Source of the DNA: Sphaerisporangium krabiense
GTDB taxonomy: Bacteria; Actinomycetota; Actinomycetes; Streptosporangiales; Streptosporangiaceae
Assembly (NCBI RefSeq): GCF_014200435.1
Contig: NZ_JACHBR010000001.1
Coordinates: forward strand, 2,170,001 to 2,234,000
Direction of reading: 5' to 3'
Length of the DNA stretch: 64,000 nt
The notes under the pieces are model-generated. The model saw only the letters and a program-made list of their open reading frames with translations. It ran no database searches and was not told the origin of the DNA. A program made the position numbers and the translations under genes. Each line of letters begins with the position of its first letter. Position 1 is the first letter of the stretch. Positions 26,456 through 36,447 of this stretch are shown here, one piece after another.

Positions 26456-26549
26456 CGACCCCTTTCGTAGAGCCGGTCCGTGAACCTTTGCCGTTTGTTT
26501 ACGGCTTGATCACACCGTTTCGCGGGTCCGGATCCGAGTGCCGGACGAC

Positions 26550-27563
26550 TCACCCCCGCGGCCCCGAAGTCCCGTCATCCTCGGGACCTTCGGACTCTTG
26601 CAGAACCTCGCCCAGTGGGCGCCGCACGCCGCGGATGCGGCAGGGCGCGTGGCCGAGACGCAGGATCATCTGCGGATACTCCCCCGAGCACAGTTCCTGC
26701 CTGACGAACTCCCGCAGGTGGTGGACCTCCAGCGGCTGGGTGTGGAACGCGGCCGTCACGTCGTGGGCGGAGGCGCGCAGCAGCACGCGCTGCAATGCCT
26801 GCCCGGCCGCGATCCAGTCCTCCGGCCGGTCGCCGGGCGTGGTGAGCAGCGCGACGACGCCCGTCTCCCGCGCCTCCGGCCGGTCCTCGCCGGTGCCCCA
26901 GGCGCGCCCGGCCGTGTAGTCGCGCTGGGCGAAGTGCGGCCACGTGCGCCCCGGCTCACCGGGGTAGGCGTCGGCGGGCACCCCGTCCATGTGGCGGCTG
27001 CCCGGCGGGCGGCCCCAGCGGACGATCTCCAGGGTGAACGCGCGGTCCCGCGCCTGGACCTCCTGGGCCGCGGCGGTCACGGCGGCCAGGATCCGCGCCG
27101 CGGCCTCCGAGCCCACCGGGGTCAGCCGCGCGCCCTCGGCCCGCGCCTCGCCGACCAGGACGTCCAGCAGCTCGTCGGGGACCGGCTCGGGGAGGAACCC
27201 CGCCCGGTGCGTGCGGCGGCGCGGGATCTCGGCGTTCATCACGCGCACGTCCTCGTCGGCCTCCTCGTCGGGCCCGAGCCGCACGGTCGCCAGCAGGCCC
27301 GGACGGTCGGGGTCGGGCAGCACGCGGACGACCGGCCGGTGCCCCATCCCCCGCAGGGCCGTGCGGATGTTGAACAGCGCCGCGCCGCAGCCGAGCAGCA
27401 GCTCCCTGCCTTCGGCGTCGGCGACGCGCAGCAGGCGGTCGGTGTCGGACCGCAGGCTGATCTCGCCCTCCTCAAGCGCGAAGCTCCACGGCTGCGTGTT
27501 GTGCGGCGACGGGGCCCAGACCGCGGCCTCCACCGCGGCGCGCAGCTCCTGTTTCGTACGCAT
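26550..27563 (-). CDS. Acg-type nitroreductase family protein
   Basis: This 337-residue protein of the Acg group (FMN-binding nitroreductase-like) resembles mycobacterial dormancy proteins such as Rv2032/Rv3131. The N-terminus has AVEAAVWAPSPHNTQPWSFAL, the typical nitroreductase entry. Other blocks are RRRTHRAGFLPEPVPDELL, WIAAGQALQRVLLRASA and the tail RLGHAPCRIRGVRRPLGEVL. Related proteins have unusual, occluded flavin sites and may store FMN. Two DosR-box-like sites 22 bp apart lie upstream (27615-27650), closest about 52 bases from the start. Confidence 0.88.
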   Translation of the reverse strand: MRTKQELRAAVEAAVWAPSPHNTQPWSFALEEGEISLRSDTDRLLRVADAEGRELLLGCGAALFNIRTALRGMGHRPVVRVLPDPDRPGLLATVRLGPDEEADEDVRVMNAEIPRRRTHRAGFLPEPVPDELLDVLVGEARAEGARLTPVGSEAAARILAAVTAAAQEVQARDRAFTLEIVRWGRPPGSRHMDGVPADAYPGEPGRTWPHFAQRDYTAGRAWGTGEDRPEARETGVVALLTTPGDRPEDWIAAGQALQRVLLRASAHDVTAAFHTQPLEVHHLREFVRQELCSGEYPQMILRLGHAPCRIRGVRRPLGEVLQESEGPEDDGTSGPRG

Positions 27564-27614
27564 GAGCGATGCACCTCCAGGCTCCAGTCCACCGCCGCGG
27601 GCCCCGCGAGGGCA

Positions 27615-27650
27615 GGGACGAAGGGCACCGCCGGGCGGGACGTTGGTCGG
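27615..27650. promoter_or_regulatory. Paired DosR-box-like sites upstream of the Acg-type gene
   Basis: GGGACGAAGGGCAC (27615-27628) and GGGACGTTGGTCGG (27637-27650) start exactly 22 bp apart in the short gap between cydB and the nitroreductase gene. The first, read on the minus strand as GTGCCCTTCGTCCC, closely resembles the box at 23690. Confidence 0.6.
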
Positions 27651-27651
27651 G

Positions 27652-28623
<972 letters not shown>

Positions 28624-28635
28624 GATCGCGGTTCC

Positions 28636-30015
28636 TCAGTACGAGAGCGCGGGGACGGGCTCGGCGGGGCCGGCCTCGGAGTCCAGGCCGGCGCGGACGA
28701 ACTTCAGCAGCAGCCTCACCTCGACGACGGCGAGCACCGCGTAGACCAGGGTGAAGCCCACCAGCGTGAGCGCGACCTCGGGGACGTCGGCGCCGGGCGA
28801 GACGGCGGCGGCCGTGCGCATGACGCCGAAGACGGTCCAGGGCTGGCGGCCCATCTCGGTGAAGATCCAGCCCAGGGAGTTGGCCAGGAACGGCAGGCCG
28901 ATGCCGAGCACGGCCACGCGGGTGAACCACGGGCTCGCGGGCAGGCGTCCCCGCCGGGTCAGCCACAGTCCGGCGAGCGCGAGCAGCCCCGCCAGCGCCC
29001 CGAAGCCGATCATCAGGCGGAACGACCAGTACGCCAGGCCCACCACGGGACGGTAGTCGCCGGGGCCGTAGAGGGCCTGGTAGCGGGCCTGGATGTCGTT
29101 GATCCCCTCCACCTCGCCGTCGAGGGTGTCGGTGGCGAGCAGGCTCAGGCCGTTCGGGATCTGGACGTTGACGCGGTTGCGGCCGCGCTCGACGTCGCCG
29201 ACGGCGAACAGCGAGAACCCGGCGGAGGTCTCGTCCTCCCACAGCGCCTCGGCGGCGGCCATCTTCATGGGCTGCTGCTCGGTCATGATCTGCGCCTGCC
29301 AGTGGCCGGTGAACGCCACCCCGGCCGCGGCGACCAGGCTGATCGCCATCGCGACCCGGGCCGACACGCGGAACAGCGGCACGTCCTTCCCGCGGGCGAG
29401 CCGCCAGACGCTGATCCCGGCGACGAACGCCCCGGCGGTCACGAACGCGCCGAAGATCACGTGCGGGAAGGTGACGAGCGTGGTGGAGTTGGTCAGCACG
29501 GCCCAGATGTCGGTCAGTTCGGCGCGCCCGCTCACCGGGTCGAGCCGGTAGCCGACGGGGTGCTGCATCCAGGAGTTGGCGGCCAGGATGAAGTACGCGG
29601 AGATCGCCGTCCCGGTCGCGGCCAGCCAGATCGTCGCCAGGTGCAGCCGGCGCGGCAGCCTGTCCCAGCCGAAGATCCACAGGCCGAGGAACGTTGACTC
29701 CATGAAGAAGGCGATCAGCCCCTCCATGGCCAGCGGCGCGCCGAAGACGTCGCCCACGAAGCGCGAGTAGGCGCTCCAGTTCATGCCGAACTGGAACTCC
29801 TGCACGATGCCCGTGACCACGCCCATCGCGAAGTTGATCAGGAACAACCGTCCCCAGAAGCGGGTCAGCCGCAGGTAGCCGGGGTCGTCGGTGCGATGCC
29901 AGGCGGTCTGCAGGCCGGCCACCACGAAGGACAGCCCGATCGTCAGCGGGACGAACAGGAAGTGGTAGACGGTCGTGATGCCGAACTGCCATCGCGACAG
30001 GTCGAGGACGTCCAT
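28636..30015 (-). CDS. cydA: Cytochrome bd ubiquinol/menaquinol oxidase subunit I
   Basis: The product is 459 residues from the ATG at 30015 (MDVLDLSRWQFGITTVYHFL); the longer upstream frame is GC-rich spacer. His18 is the expected axial haem ligand, and GWIFTEMGRQPWTVFGVMRT contains the diagnostic GRQPW quinol-oxidase block. The Q-loop is of the short type by overall length. The oxidase reduces oxygen to water with very high affinity and supports respiration at low oxygen. A DosR-like box at 30101-30114 is 86 bases upstream. Confidence 0.95.
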   Translation of the reverse strand: MDVLDLSRWQFGITTVYHFLFVPLTIGLSFVVAGLQTAWHRTDDPGYLRLTRFWGRLFLINFAMGVVTGIVQEFQFGMNWSAYSRFVGDVFGAPLAMEGLIAFFMESTFLGLWIFGWDRLPRRLHLATIWLAATGTAISAYFILAANSWMQHPVGYRLDPVSGRAELTDIWAVLTNSTTLVTFPHVIFGAFVTAGAFVAGISVWRLARGKDVPLFRVSARVAMAISLVAAAGVAFTGHWQAQIMTEQQPMKMAAAEALWEDETSAGFSLFAVGDVERGRNRVNVQIPNGLSLLATDTLDGEVEGINDIQARYQALYGPGDYRPVVGLAYWSFRLMIGFGALAGLLALAGLWLTRRGRLPASPWFTRVAVLGIGLPFLANSLGWIFTEMGRQPWTVFGVMRTAAAVSPGADVPEVALTLVGFTLVYAVLAVVEVRLLLKFVRAGLDSEAGPAEPVPALSY

Positions 30016-30100
30016 CGGTGCTCCAGGTATCGGTGGTTCGCTTCCGGAAGGGTCCGGCACCCGGCGCCGCCCGTCCCAGGGCCGCCCGGCCTCCCGCGGC

Positions 30101-30114
30101 GGGACCTTGGTCAC
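30101..30114. promoter_or_regulatory. DosR-box-like site nearest cydA
   Basis: GGGACCTTGGTCAC differs at one position from the site at 22996-23009. It lies 86 bases upstream of the cydA start, on the side of the divergent gap nearer cydA. Confidence 0.6.
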
Positions 30115-30164
30115 ATCCGGGACGGCGGGCCGGGGACGCCGAGCCCCTGGTGGAACCGGGGGAA

Positions 30165-30178
30165 AGGACCGAAGTCCC
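30165..30178. promoter_or_regulatory. DosR-box-like site nearest the acyl-CoA synthetase fusion gene
   Basis: AGGACCGAAGTCCC keeps both arms of the box except for the first base. It lies about 133 bases upstream of the GNAT/acyl-CoA synthetase start. Confidence 0.5.
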
Positions 30179-30310
30179 TCGCGCGCGGGCCGTCCGGCAC
30201 TGCCGCGCGGGCGCCGCGCGGCGGGACCGTGGCGGTGGACTTCCGATGACGGCGCGCCGGCGGGCCTGACCCCCGCCGGTCCCGCCCGGCCGGCGAATTG
30301 GAGAACTTTC

Positions 30311-32938
30311 ATGTCCGAGGAATGCGACGTCCTGCTCAGAGACGGCGGCATCGCCCACGTGCGCCCGCTGGCGCCGGGCGACCGCGCCGCCCTCCACGAC
30401 CTCGTCGACCGGACCTCGGAAGGCTCTGCCTACCTGCGCTTCTTCACCGGCGGCCGGGGAACCGCGCACGCCCACATGGACCGGATCACCGGCCCCGGCC
30501 ACGAGGGCCGGGTGCTGCTGGCGACCGTCCGCGACCGCCCGGCCGCCATCGCCGAGTACACCCCCGCCGCCGACCCGTCGGTCGCGGAGATGGCGATCCT
30601 GATCGACGACGCCGCCCAGGGGCAAGGGCTCGGCACGCTGCTGCTGGAACACCTGGCCGTGCGTGCCGCGGAGGCCGGGGTGCGGGAGCTGGTCGGCGAG
30701 GTGCTCGCCGAGAACCGCGCGATGCTCGGCGTGCTGCGCGACCTCGGCCTGCCGGTGGACCTCCATTTCGACGGCGGCCTGGTACACCTGCGGATCGGGC
30801 TGGACCCCGATGACCGGTTGCTGGACCGCGTGGCGGCCCGCGACCACGAGGCCGAGCGGGCGTCGCTGGCCCGCGTGCTCGCCCCCGCGTCCATCGCCGT
30901 GGTCGGCGCGGGCCGCGACCCGTCCGGCGCCGGGCACAAGGTGCTGCGCAACCTGCTCGACGGAGGCTTCCCCGGCCCGGTCTACCCGGTGAACCCGAAG
31001 GCGGCGCGGGTGGCCGGGGTCACGGCGTACCCGGACCTGGGCGCGGTGCCCGGGCCGGTGGACCTGGCCGTGATCGCCGTGCCCGCGCCCGCCGTGCTGG
31101 ACGTGGCGAGGGACTGCGCGGCGGCCGGGGTCAAGGGCCTCGTCGTGCTGACGGCCGGGTTCGCCGAGAACGGCGGGCGCGCCGCCGAGCGCGCGCTGGT
31201 GGCGATCTGCCGGTCGGCGGGCATGCGGATGATCGGCCCGAACTGCCTGGGGATCGTCAACACCGCCGCCCGGATGAACGCGACCTTCCTCACCGCGCCC
31301 GTGACCGAGGGGAGCGTGGCGGTGCTGTCGCAGTCCGGCGCGGTGGGCGCGGCGCTGCTGGACCGGCTGCCGGTGTCCTCGTTCGTCTCGGTCGGCAACA
31401 AGGCCGACGTGAGCGGCAACGACCTGCTCGACCACTGGGAGGACGACGAGGCGACCCGCGTCATCGCGCTCTACCTGGAGTCGTTCGGCAACCCGCGCAA
31501 GTTCGCCAGGATCGCCGCGCGCGTCGGCCGCCGCAAGCCGGTCCTGCTCGTCAAGAGCGGCAGGTCCGGGGCCGGCGACCGCGCGGTGGCCTCGCACACC
31601 GCGGCCGCCGCCACGCCCGACGTCGCCGTGGACGCGCTGGTGCGCGCGGCCGGGGTGATCCGCCTGGACAGCGTGCGCGACATGCTGGACACCGCGCGGC
31701 TCCTGACCGCCCAGCCGCTGCCCGCCGGGCGCAGGGTCGCCATCGTCGGCAACTCGGGCGGCCCCGAGGCCATGACCGCGGACGCCTGCGAGCGCGAAGG
31801 GCTGGTCGTGCCCGAACTGGCCCTCTCCGGGAGCCTCGCCGGGCGGGTGCCCGCCGCGGCGGCGCTCGGCAACCCGGTGGACCTGACCGCCGACGCCTCG
31901 GCGGAGGAGATCGGGCTGGCCGTCGAGAGCGCGCTGGCCCGGCCGGACGTCGACGCCGTGCTGATCGTCTACACCCCGCCCTTCGGGTCCGGGCTGGAGG
32001 CGACGGCCAAGGCGATCGCCGAGGCCGCCCGCGCCAGTGGCAAGACCGTGGTCGCCTGCGTGATGGGCCAGGACGGCGCGATCGAGGACAGCGCCCCCGC
32101 CATCCCCGTCTACGCCTTCCCCGAGCAGGCCGTCCAGGCGCTGGCCCGCGCCGCCGCGTACGCCGAGTGGCTGCGCACCCCGCCCGACCGGGTCGAGCGC
32201 GCCTCCGTCGAGGCGGACTGGGCGGCCAAGGACATCGTGCGCGCCGAGCTCGCCGCCCGCCCCGAGGGCGGCTGGCTGGACCCGGACGCCACGGAGCGGC
32301 TGCTGCGCGCGTTCGGCGTGACCGTCGCCGAGTCGATCATCGTGGAGGGCCCGTGGGCGGCGGGCGAGGCCGCGGCGGCGTTCGGGACGCCCGTCGTGCT
32401 CAAGGCGACGGGGCTCGTGCACAAGAGCGACGTCGGCGGCGTGCGGGTGGGTCTGGCCACGCCCGGCGAGGTGCGGCAGGCGTACCGCGAGATGGCGGCG
32501 GAGATCGGGCCGGTGATGACCGGCGCGATCGTGCAGCGCATGGTCCCGCCGGGCGTCGAGATCATCGTCGGCGGCGTCAACTACCCGGCGTTCGGCCCGC
32601 TGCTCATGACCGGCATGGGCGGCGTCACCGCCGACCTGCTCGCCGACCGCGCCTTCCGCGTCCCGCCGGTCAGCGCCGACACCGCGGCCGAGATGATCGC
32701 CGACCTGCGCTGCTCCCCGCTCCTGTACGGCTACCGCGGCGGCCCGCGGTGCGACACCGCCGCCCTCGCCGACCAGATCACCCGGGTCGGCCGGCTCCTC
32801 GACGCGCTGCCCGAGGTCGCCGAGCTGGACCTCAACCCCGTCATCGTCACCCCCGGCGGCGCCGTCGCCGTGGACGCCCGCGTCCGGCTCGCCCCCTGCG
32901 CCCCCGCGCCGTCCCCCTACGCCCGCCGCCTCCGCTGA
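30311..32938 (+). CDS. GNAT acetyltransferase fused to ADP-forming acyl-CoA synthetase (Pat-like)
   Basis: The product is 875 residues from the ATG at 30311, which follows GGAG. Residues 1-170 are a GNAT domain (VRPLAPGDRAALHDLV, then AQGQGLGTLLLEHLA as the acetyl-CoA loop). From about 190 there is a CoA-binding domain (PASIAVVGAGRDPSGAGHKV), then a succinyl-CoA-ligase-like part (VLSQSGAVGAALLDRL). An ATP-grasp domain follows from about 650 (KATGLVHKSDVGGVRVGL). The same parts occur in protein lysine acetyltransferase Pat, but here GNAT is N-terminal, as in several actinobacterial enzymes. It probably acetylates acyl-CoA synthetases or other enzymes; active acetate:CoA ligase activity is possible. 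Confidence 0.9.
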   Translation: MSEECDVLLRDGGIAHVRPLAPGDRAALHDLVDRTSEGSAYLRFFTGGRGTAHAHMDRITGPGHEGRVLLATVRDRPAAIAEYTPAADPSVAEMAILIDDAAQGQGLGTLLLEHLAVRAAEAGVRELVGEVLAENRAMLGVLRDLGLPVDLHFDGGLVHLRIGLDPDDRLLDRVAARDHEAERASLARVLAPASIAVVGAGRDPSGAGHKVLRNLLDGGFPGPVYPVNPKAARVAGVTAYPDLGAVPGPVDLAVIAVPAPAVLDVARDCAAAGVKGLVVLTAGFAENGGRAAERALVAICRSAGMRMIGPNCLGIVNTAARMNATFLTAPVTEGSVAVLSQSGAVGAALLDRLPVSSFVSVGNKADVSGNDLLDHWEDDEATRVIALYLESFGNPRKFARIAARVGRRKPVLLVKSGRSGAGDRAVASHTAAAATPDVAVDALVRAAGVIRLDSVRDMLDTARLLTAQPLPAGRRVAIVGNSGGPEAMTADACEREGLVVPELALSGSLAGRVPAAAALGNPVDLTADASAEEIGLAVESALARPDVDAVLIVYTPPFGSGLEATAKAIAEAARASGKTVVACVMGQDGAIEDSAPAIPVYAFPEQAVQALARAAAYAEWLRTPPDRVERASVEADWAAKDIVRAELAARPEGGWLDPDATERLLRAFGVTVAESIIVEGPWAAGEAAAAFGTPVVLKATGLVHKSDVGGVRVGLATPGEVRQAYREMAAEIGPVMTGAIVQRMVPPGVEIIVGGVNYPAFGPLLMTGMGGVTADLLADRAFRVPPVSADTAAEMIADLRCSPLLYGYRGGPRCDTAALADQITRVGRLLDALPEVAELDLNPVIVTPGGAVAVDARVRLAPCAPAPSPYARRLR

Positions 32939-32954
32939 CCCTCGGCCGCGACGA

Positions 32955-32987
32955 TCCGGCCCGGCCTCCCGAGGGAGCCGGGCCGGA
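32955..32987. terminator. Hairpin between convergent genes
   Basis: TCCGGCCCGGC (32955-32965) and GCCGGGCCGGA (32977-32987) are perfectly complementary, with an 11-base loop that itself can pair. It lies between the acyl-CoA synthetase stop and the CBS protein stop and can serve both transcripts. Confidence 0.75.
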
Positions 32988-32998
32988 CGCGTGAGGGG

Positions 32999-33673
32999 TC
33001 ACAGGAGCGGGAGGCGTACGGCCTCCTCCTGCCAGGGCGGGCAGGTCAGCCGGGAGACCACCGCGACGACGCCGTCCACGTGCCGCACCGCGTACAGCAG
33101 CGCGGAGATCTGGGACGGGCGCTCGGCCTCGCCGGCGATGGTCACGACGCCGTCGGCGACGCCGATCTCCAGGGGGGCGGGGTCGAGCCCGATCTCGTCG
33201 CGGACGACCGAGACGATGTCGTCGCGCAGCTCGGCCTCCGGGCGCTCGAAGACCCGCAGCAGGTCGGCCTGGTGGACGGTGCCGGCGATCCTGCCGGTCA
33301 CGGGGTCGATGACCGGGAGCTGCTTGACGTGCCGGTCGTGCATCAGGCGGGCGGCGTCCCTGACCGGCGTCCCTGGGGTCACCGTGACGGCGGGGGCGGT
33401 CATCAGCTCGCCCGCGCGCACGCCCGCGGCCTTGCGCCGGTCGAGCCGCCGCGTGCGCGTCAGGAAGGCCGCGGGGAACGCGTTCCCCGGCTCGATCTCC
33501 TTGAGCAGCAGGTCGTCCTGGGACACCACGCCCACCGGACGACGGTCCCGGTCGATGACCGTGACGGCCCCGACGGCGTACTTCCTCATCGTGGCCACGA
33601 TCTCGGAGAACGGCGCGTCCTGGTGGACGGCGATCGCCACGCGTCCCATCACGTTCCTGACTTCGATCGTCAT
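32999..33673 (-). CDS. CBS-domain pair with C-terminal BON domain
   Basis: This 224-residue protein has two CBS motifs (residues about 10-60, VMGRVAIAVHQDAPFSEIVATM ... GVVSQDDLL, and about 90-145, LMTAPAVTVTPGTPVRDAARLM ... GTVHQADLLRVF). They are followed by a BON-like module (VRDEIGLDPAPLEIGVADGVVTIAGEAERPS, given in parts: LEIGVADGVVTIAGEA). CBS pairs bind adenine nucleotides and act as energy sensors. Relatives are induced in dormancy regulons of mycobacteria. Two DosR-like sites lie upstream at 33771-33806, shared with the divergent PPOX gene. No enzymatic domain is present. Confidence 0.9.
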   Translation of the reverse strand: MTIEVRNVMGRVAIAVHQDAPFSEIVATMRKYAVGAVTVIDRDRRPVGVVSQDDLLLKEIEPGNAFPAAFLTRTRRLDRRKAAGVRAGELMTAPAVTVTPGTPVRDAARLMHDRHVKQLPVIDPVTGRIAGTVHQADLLRVFERPEAELRDDIVSVVRDEIGLDPAPLEIGVADGVVTIAGEAERPSQISALLYAVRHVDGVVAVVSRLTCPPWQEEAVRLPLL

Positions 33674-33770
33674 GATGTCTCCTCCTTCGCGCTCCAGCCT
33701 CCTCCGGCGCCCGCCGCGGCGGCAGCGGCGAACGTCCCCGGGCGGAGAGGCTTACGGCTCGGGCCGGGGC

Positions 33771-33806
33771 GGGACCTCGTCGGCGCGCGGCGGTGCCGAA
33801 GGTCCT
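33771..33806. promoter_or_regulatory. Paired DosR-box-like sites, CBS / PPOX divergent promoter
   Basis: GGGACCTCGTCGGC (33771-33784) and GTGCCGAAGGTCCT (33793-33806) start exactly 22 bp apart. They lie about 98 bases from the CBS protein start and 84 from the PPOX start, almost the same geometry as the pair at 17504-17539. Confidence 0.55.
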
Positions 33807-33889
33807 TCCCGGAGGAGCCGATCGGCGGTGCCGCTCCGGATCCGGGCTCACGACACTGGGAGGCACCGACGACAGGAGAGGACGCCCCG

Positions 33890-34360
33890 ATGTCACAGAC
33901 CCCGCACGGCCTGGAGGAGCACGGCCTGGAGGAGCACGGCCTGGAAGAGCACGGCCTGGAAGAGCTCGGCCAGGAGGAGTGCATGCGGCTCATCTCGCCC
34001 GGCGGCATCGGCCGGGTGGCGTTCGACGGCGCGCCGGGGCCGACCGTGCTGCCGGTGAACTACCGGGTCGCCGGCGGCGACATCGTGTTCCGCACCCGCG
34101 AGGGCGGCATCCTGGACCTGGACCTGCGCTCGGGCCTGCGCGGCCTGGACATCAAGATCGCGTTTCAGGTGGACCGCGTCGACGAGATCCGGCACGAGGG
34201 GTGGAGCGTGCTCATCCAGGGCGCGGCCCACCACGTGCCCGAGGAGGAGGAGGCCGCCGTCCTGTACACGGACCTGCGGTCCTGGGCCGGAGACGACCGG
34301 CGGCACTACGTCCGCGTCATCCCGACGCGCGTCACCGGACGCCGTATCCACAGCCTGTGA
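33890..34360 (+). CDS. PPOX-family flavin-binding protein with repetitive N-terminus
   Basis: The product is 156 residues from the ATG at 33890, with GACAGGAGAGG upstream. Residues 6-30 are a pentapeptide repeat (HGLEE four times, then LGQEE), encoded by a 15-bp minisatellite. The rest is a pyridoxamine 5'-phosphate oxidase-like barrel: LISPGGIGRVAFDGAPGPTV, VNYRVAGGDIVFRTREGG and the C-terminal HYVRVIPTRVTGRRI. It is a paralogue of the 23741-24145 product. Its TGA overlaps the GTG of the adhE remnant. The cofactor is unknown. Confidence 0.85.
   Translation: MSQTPHGLEEHGLEEHGLEEHGLEELGQEECMRLISPGGIGRVAFDGAPGPTVLPVNYRVAGGDIVFRTREGGILDLDLRSGLRGLDIKIAFQVDRVDEIRHEGWSVLIQGAAHHVPEEEEAAVLYTDLRSWAGDDRRHYVRVIPTRVTGRRIHSL
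33905..33979 (+). repeat. In-frame 15-bp minisatellite at the start of the PPOX gene
   Basis: Four copies of CACGGCCTGGARGAG (33905-33964) and a diverged fifth (33965-33979) encode the pentapeptide HGLEE. Unit length is a multiple of three, so copy-number change would keep the frame. Confidence 0.9.
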
Positions 34361-36304
34361 ACGACTCCCGCCGCCGGACGGGCCTGCGCAGGGCCGTCAA
34401 CGACATCGTCCTGTCCAAGGCGTTCGACAACGGCATGATCTGCGCCTCCGAGCAGGCGGTGATCATCGACGCGGAGGTGTACGACGCGGCGCTGGCCGAG
34501 TTCGGCCGGCTGCACGCCTACCTGGCCACCGAGGAGGAGAAGGGCAGGCTGGAGGAGCTTGTTCGGCGGCGCCGCCACGGGCGAGTCGTGCGCGGAGGCC
34601 AGGATCAATCCCGAGGTGGTGGGCCGTCCGGCCGCGTGGATCGCCGAGCGCGCCGGGTTCACCGTGCCCGAGGGCACCTCGGTCATCCTCGCCGAGGTCG
34701 GCGCGGTCGGGCCGGCCGAGCCGTTGACCAGGGAGAAGCTCTGCCCGGTGCTCGCGGTGCTGCGCGCGGGCGGCGCCGAGGAGGGCATCGTGCTCGCCGA
34801 GCGCATGGTGGAGTTCGGCGGCCTCGGCCACAGCGCCGCCGTCCACACCCGCGACGAGGAACTGGTGGAGCGGTTCGGGCGGCGGGTGAAGGCGGTCCGG
34901 GTCATCTGGAACGCCCCGGCGTCGCAGGGCGGCATCGGCGACATCTACAACGCGTTCGTCCCGTCCCTGACGCTGGGCTGCGGCAGCTACGGCCGCAACT
35001 CGGTCTCCCACAACGTCTCGGCGGTGGACCTGCTGAACATCAAGCGGATCGGGCGGCGGACGAACAACCTCCAGTGGTTCAAGGTGCCCGCGAAGATCTA
35101 CTTCGAGCCGCACGCTATCAGGTACTTAGCCGACATGCCGGACATGCACCGGGTGACGATCGTGACCGACGCCACCATGACCCGGCTCGGGTACGTCGAC
35201 CGGATCCTCACCGTGCTCGGCCGCCGCCCCGAACGGGTCGCGCTGCAGATCATCGACGACGTCGAGCCCGAGCCCAGCGTCGCCACCGTCGACCGCGGCG
35301 CCGCGCTGATGCGCGCCTTCCACCCCGACACCATCATCGCGCTCGGCGGCGGCTCGGCCATGGACGCGGCCAAGGTCATGTGGCTGCGCTACGAGCACCC
35401 CGAGGTCGTGTTCGCCGACCTGCGGGAGAAGTTCTTCGACATCCGCAAGCGCGCGTTCCGGTTCCCCCCGCTCGGCGACCTCGCCCGGCTCGTCTGCGTG
35501 CCCACCACGTCGGGCACCGGCGCCGAGGTCACGCCGTTCGCGGTGATCACCGACACCGCCACCGGCGAGAAGTACCCGCTGGCCGACTACGCGCTCACCC
35601 CGAGCGTCGCCATCGTCGACCCGGTGCTCGCCGCCGACCTGCCGCCGGTCGTCACCGCCGACAGCGGCTTCGACGCCCTCACCCACGCCATCGAGGCGTA
35701 CGTGTCGGTCTACGCCGGCGACTTCACCGACGGGCCCGCCCTGCACGCGATCAAGCTGATCGCCGCCAACCTGGAGAACGCGGTGCGGCACGGCGCGGCC
35801 GACCCGCGGGCCCGCGAGCACATGCACAACGCCGGGACCATCGCCGGCATGGCCTTCGGCAACGCCTTCCTCGGCATCGTCCACGCCATGTCCCACACGC
35901 TCGGCGCCACCTTCCACATCGCCCACGGCCGCACCAACGCCGTCCTGCTCCCGCACGTCATCCGCTACAACGGCACGGTGCCCGCCAAGCCGACCGGCTG
36001 GCCCAAGTACGAGCACTACCGCGCGCCCGAGCGCTTCCAGGACATCGCCCACGCCCTCGGGCTGCCCGCCGCGACCCCTGAGGAGGGCGTGGAATCCCTG
36101 GCCGCCGCGATCGAACGGCTGCGCGACGCCGTGGGAATCGAGCCGTCCTTCCAGGCCCTCGGCGTGGACGAGGAGACCTTCATGGCCGCGCTCCCCCAGC
36201 AGGCCCGCAACGCCTACGAGGACCAGTGCGCCCCGGCCAACCCCCGCATGCCGATGCTCGACGACATGCGCGCGCTGATGCGCGCCGCGTACTACGGCCG
36301 CTGA
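34357..36304 (+). pseudogene. adhE: Truncated, frameshifted aldehyde-alcohol dehydrogenase (adhE remnant)
   Basis: From a GTG overlapping the PPOX stop, the frame reads VNDIVLSKAFDNGMICASEQAVI, which is the catalytic-Cys segment of the AdhE aldehyde dehydrogenase half (Cys246 in E. coli, recalled). The ~225 residues normally before it, including most of the NAD-binding fold, are missing. At CTTG (34558-34561) the frame breaks; removing one T continues it as EELFGGAATGE and then through the rest of AdhE. From about 35080 the iron-dependent alcohol dehydrogenase half is intact (GGGSAMDAAKVMW, PTTSGTGAEVTPFAV, GFDALTHAIEAYVS, HAMSHTLGATFHIAHG). An internal start could still yield a working alcohol dehydrogenase. 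A sequencing error would explain the shift but not the missing N-terminus. Confidence 0.8.
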
Positions 36305-36447
36305 ACCCCCGAGCCCGGAACACCGGGGCCCGCGTCGGCGCCCCCGCCGCCGACGCGACGACGCGGCACGTGATATGCACGGGAACGCACGATTCGGCGG
36401 GCCGGTGCGCGCCGACGTACGTGGAAGCGAATGGGAGGTCGCCGGCG

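Larger units (their letters stand above)
30016..30310. other. Divergent promoter region, cydAB / acyl-CoA synthetase
   Basis: This 295-base gap has no gene. It contains two DosR-box-like 14-mers and the site GGAG before the downstream ATG. Confidence 0.5.

Noticed and set aside
26565-26597. CGAAGTCCC and GGGACCTTCGG resembling DosR half boxes
   Set aside because: They lie within the last codons of the Acg-type gene, not in a promoter, and neither has a proper second arm.
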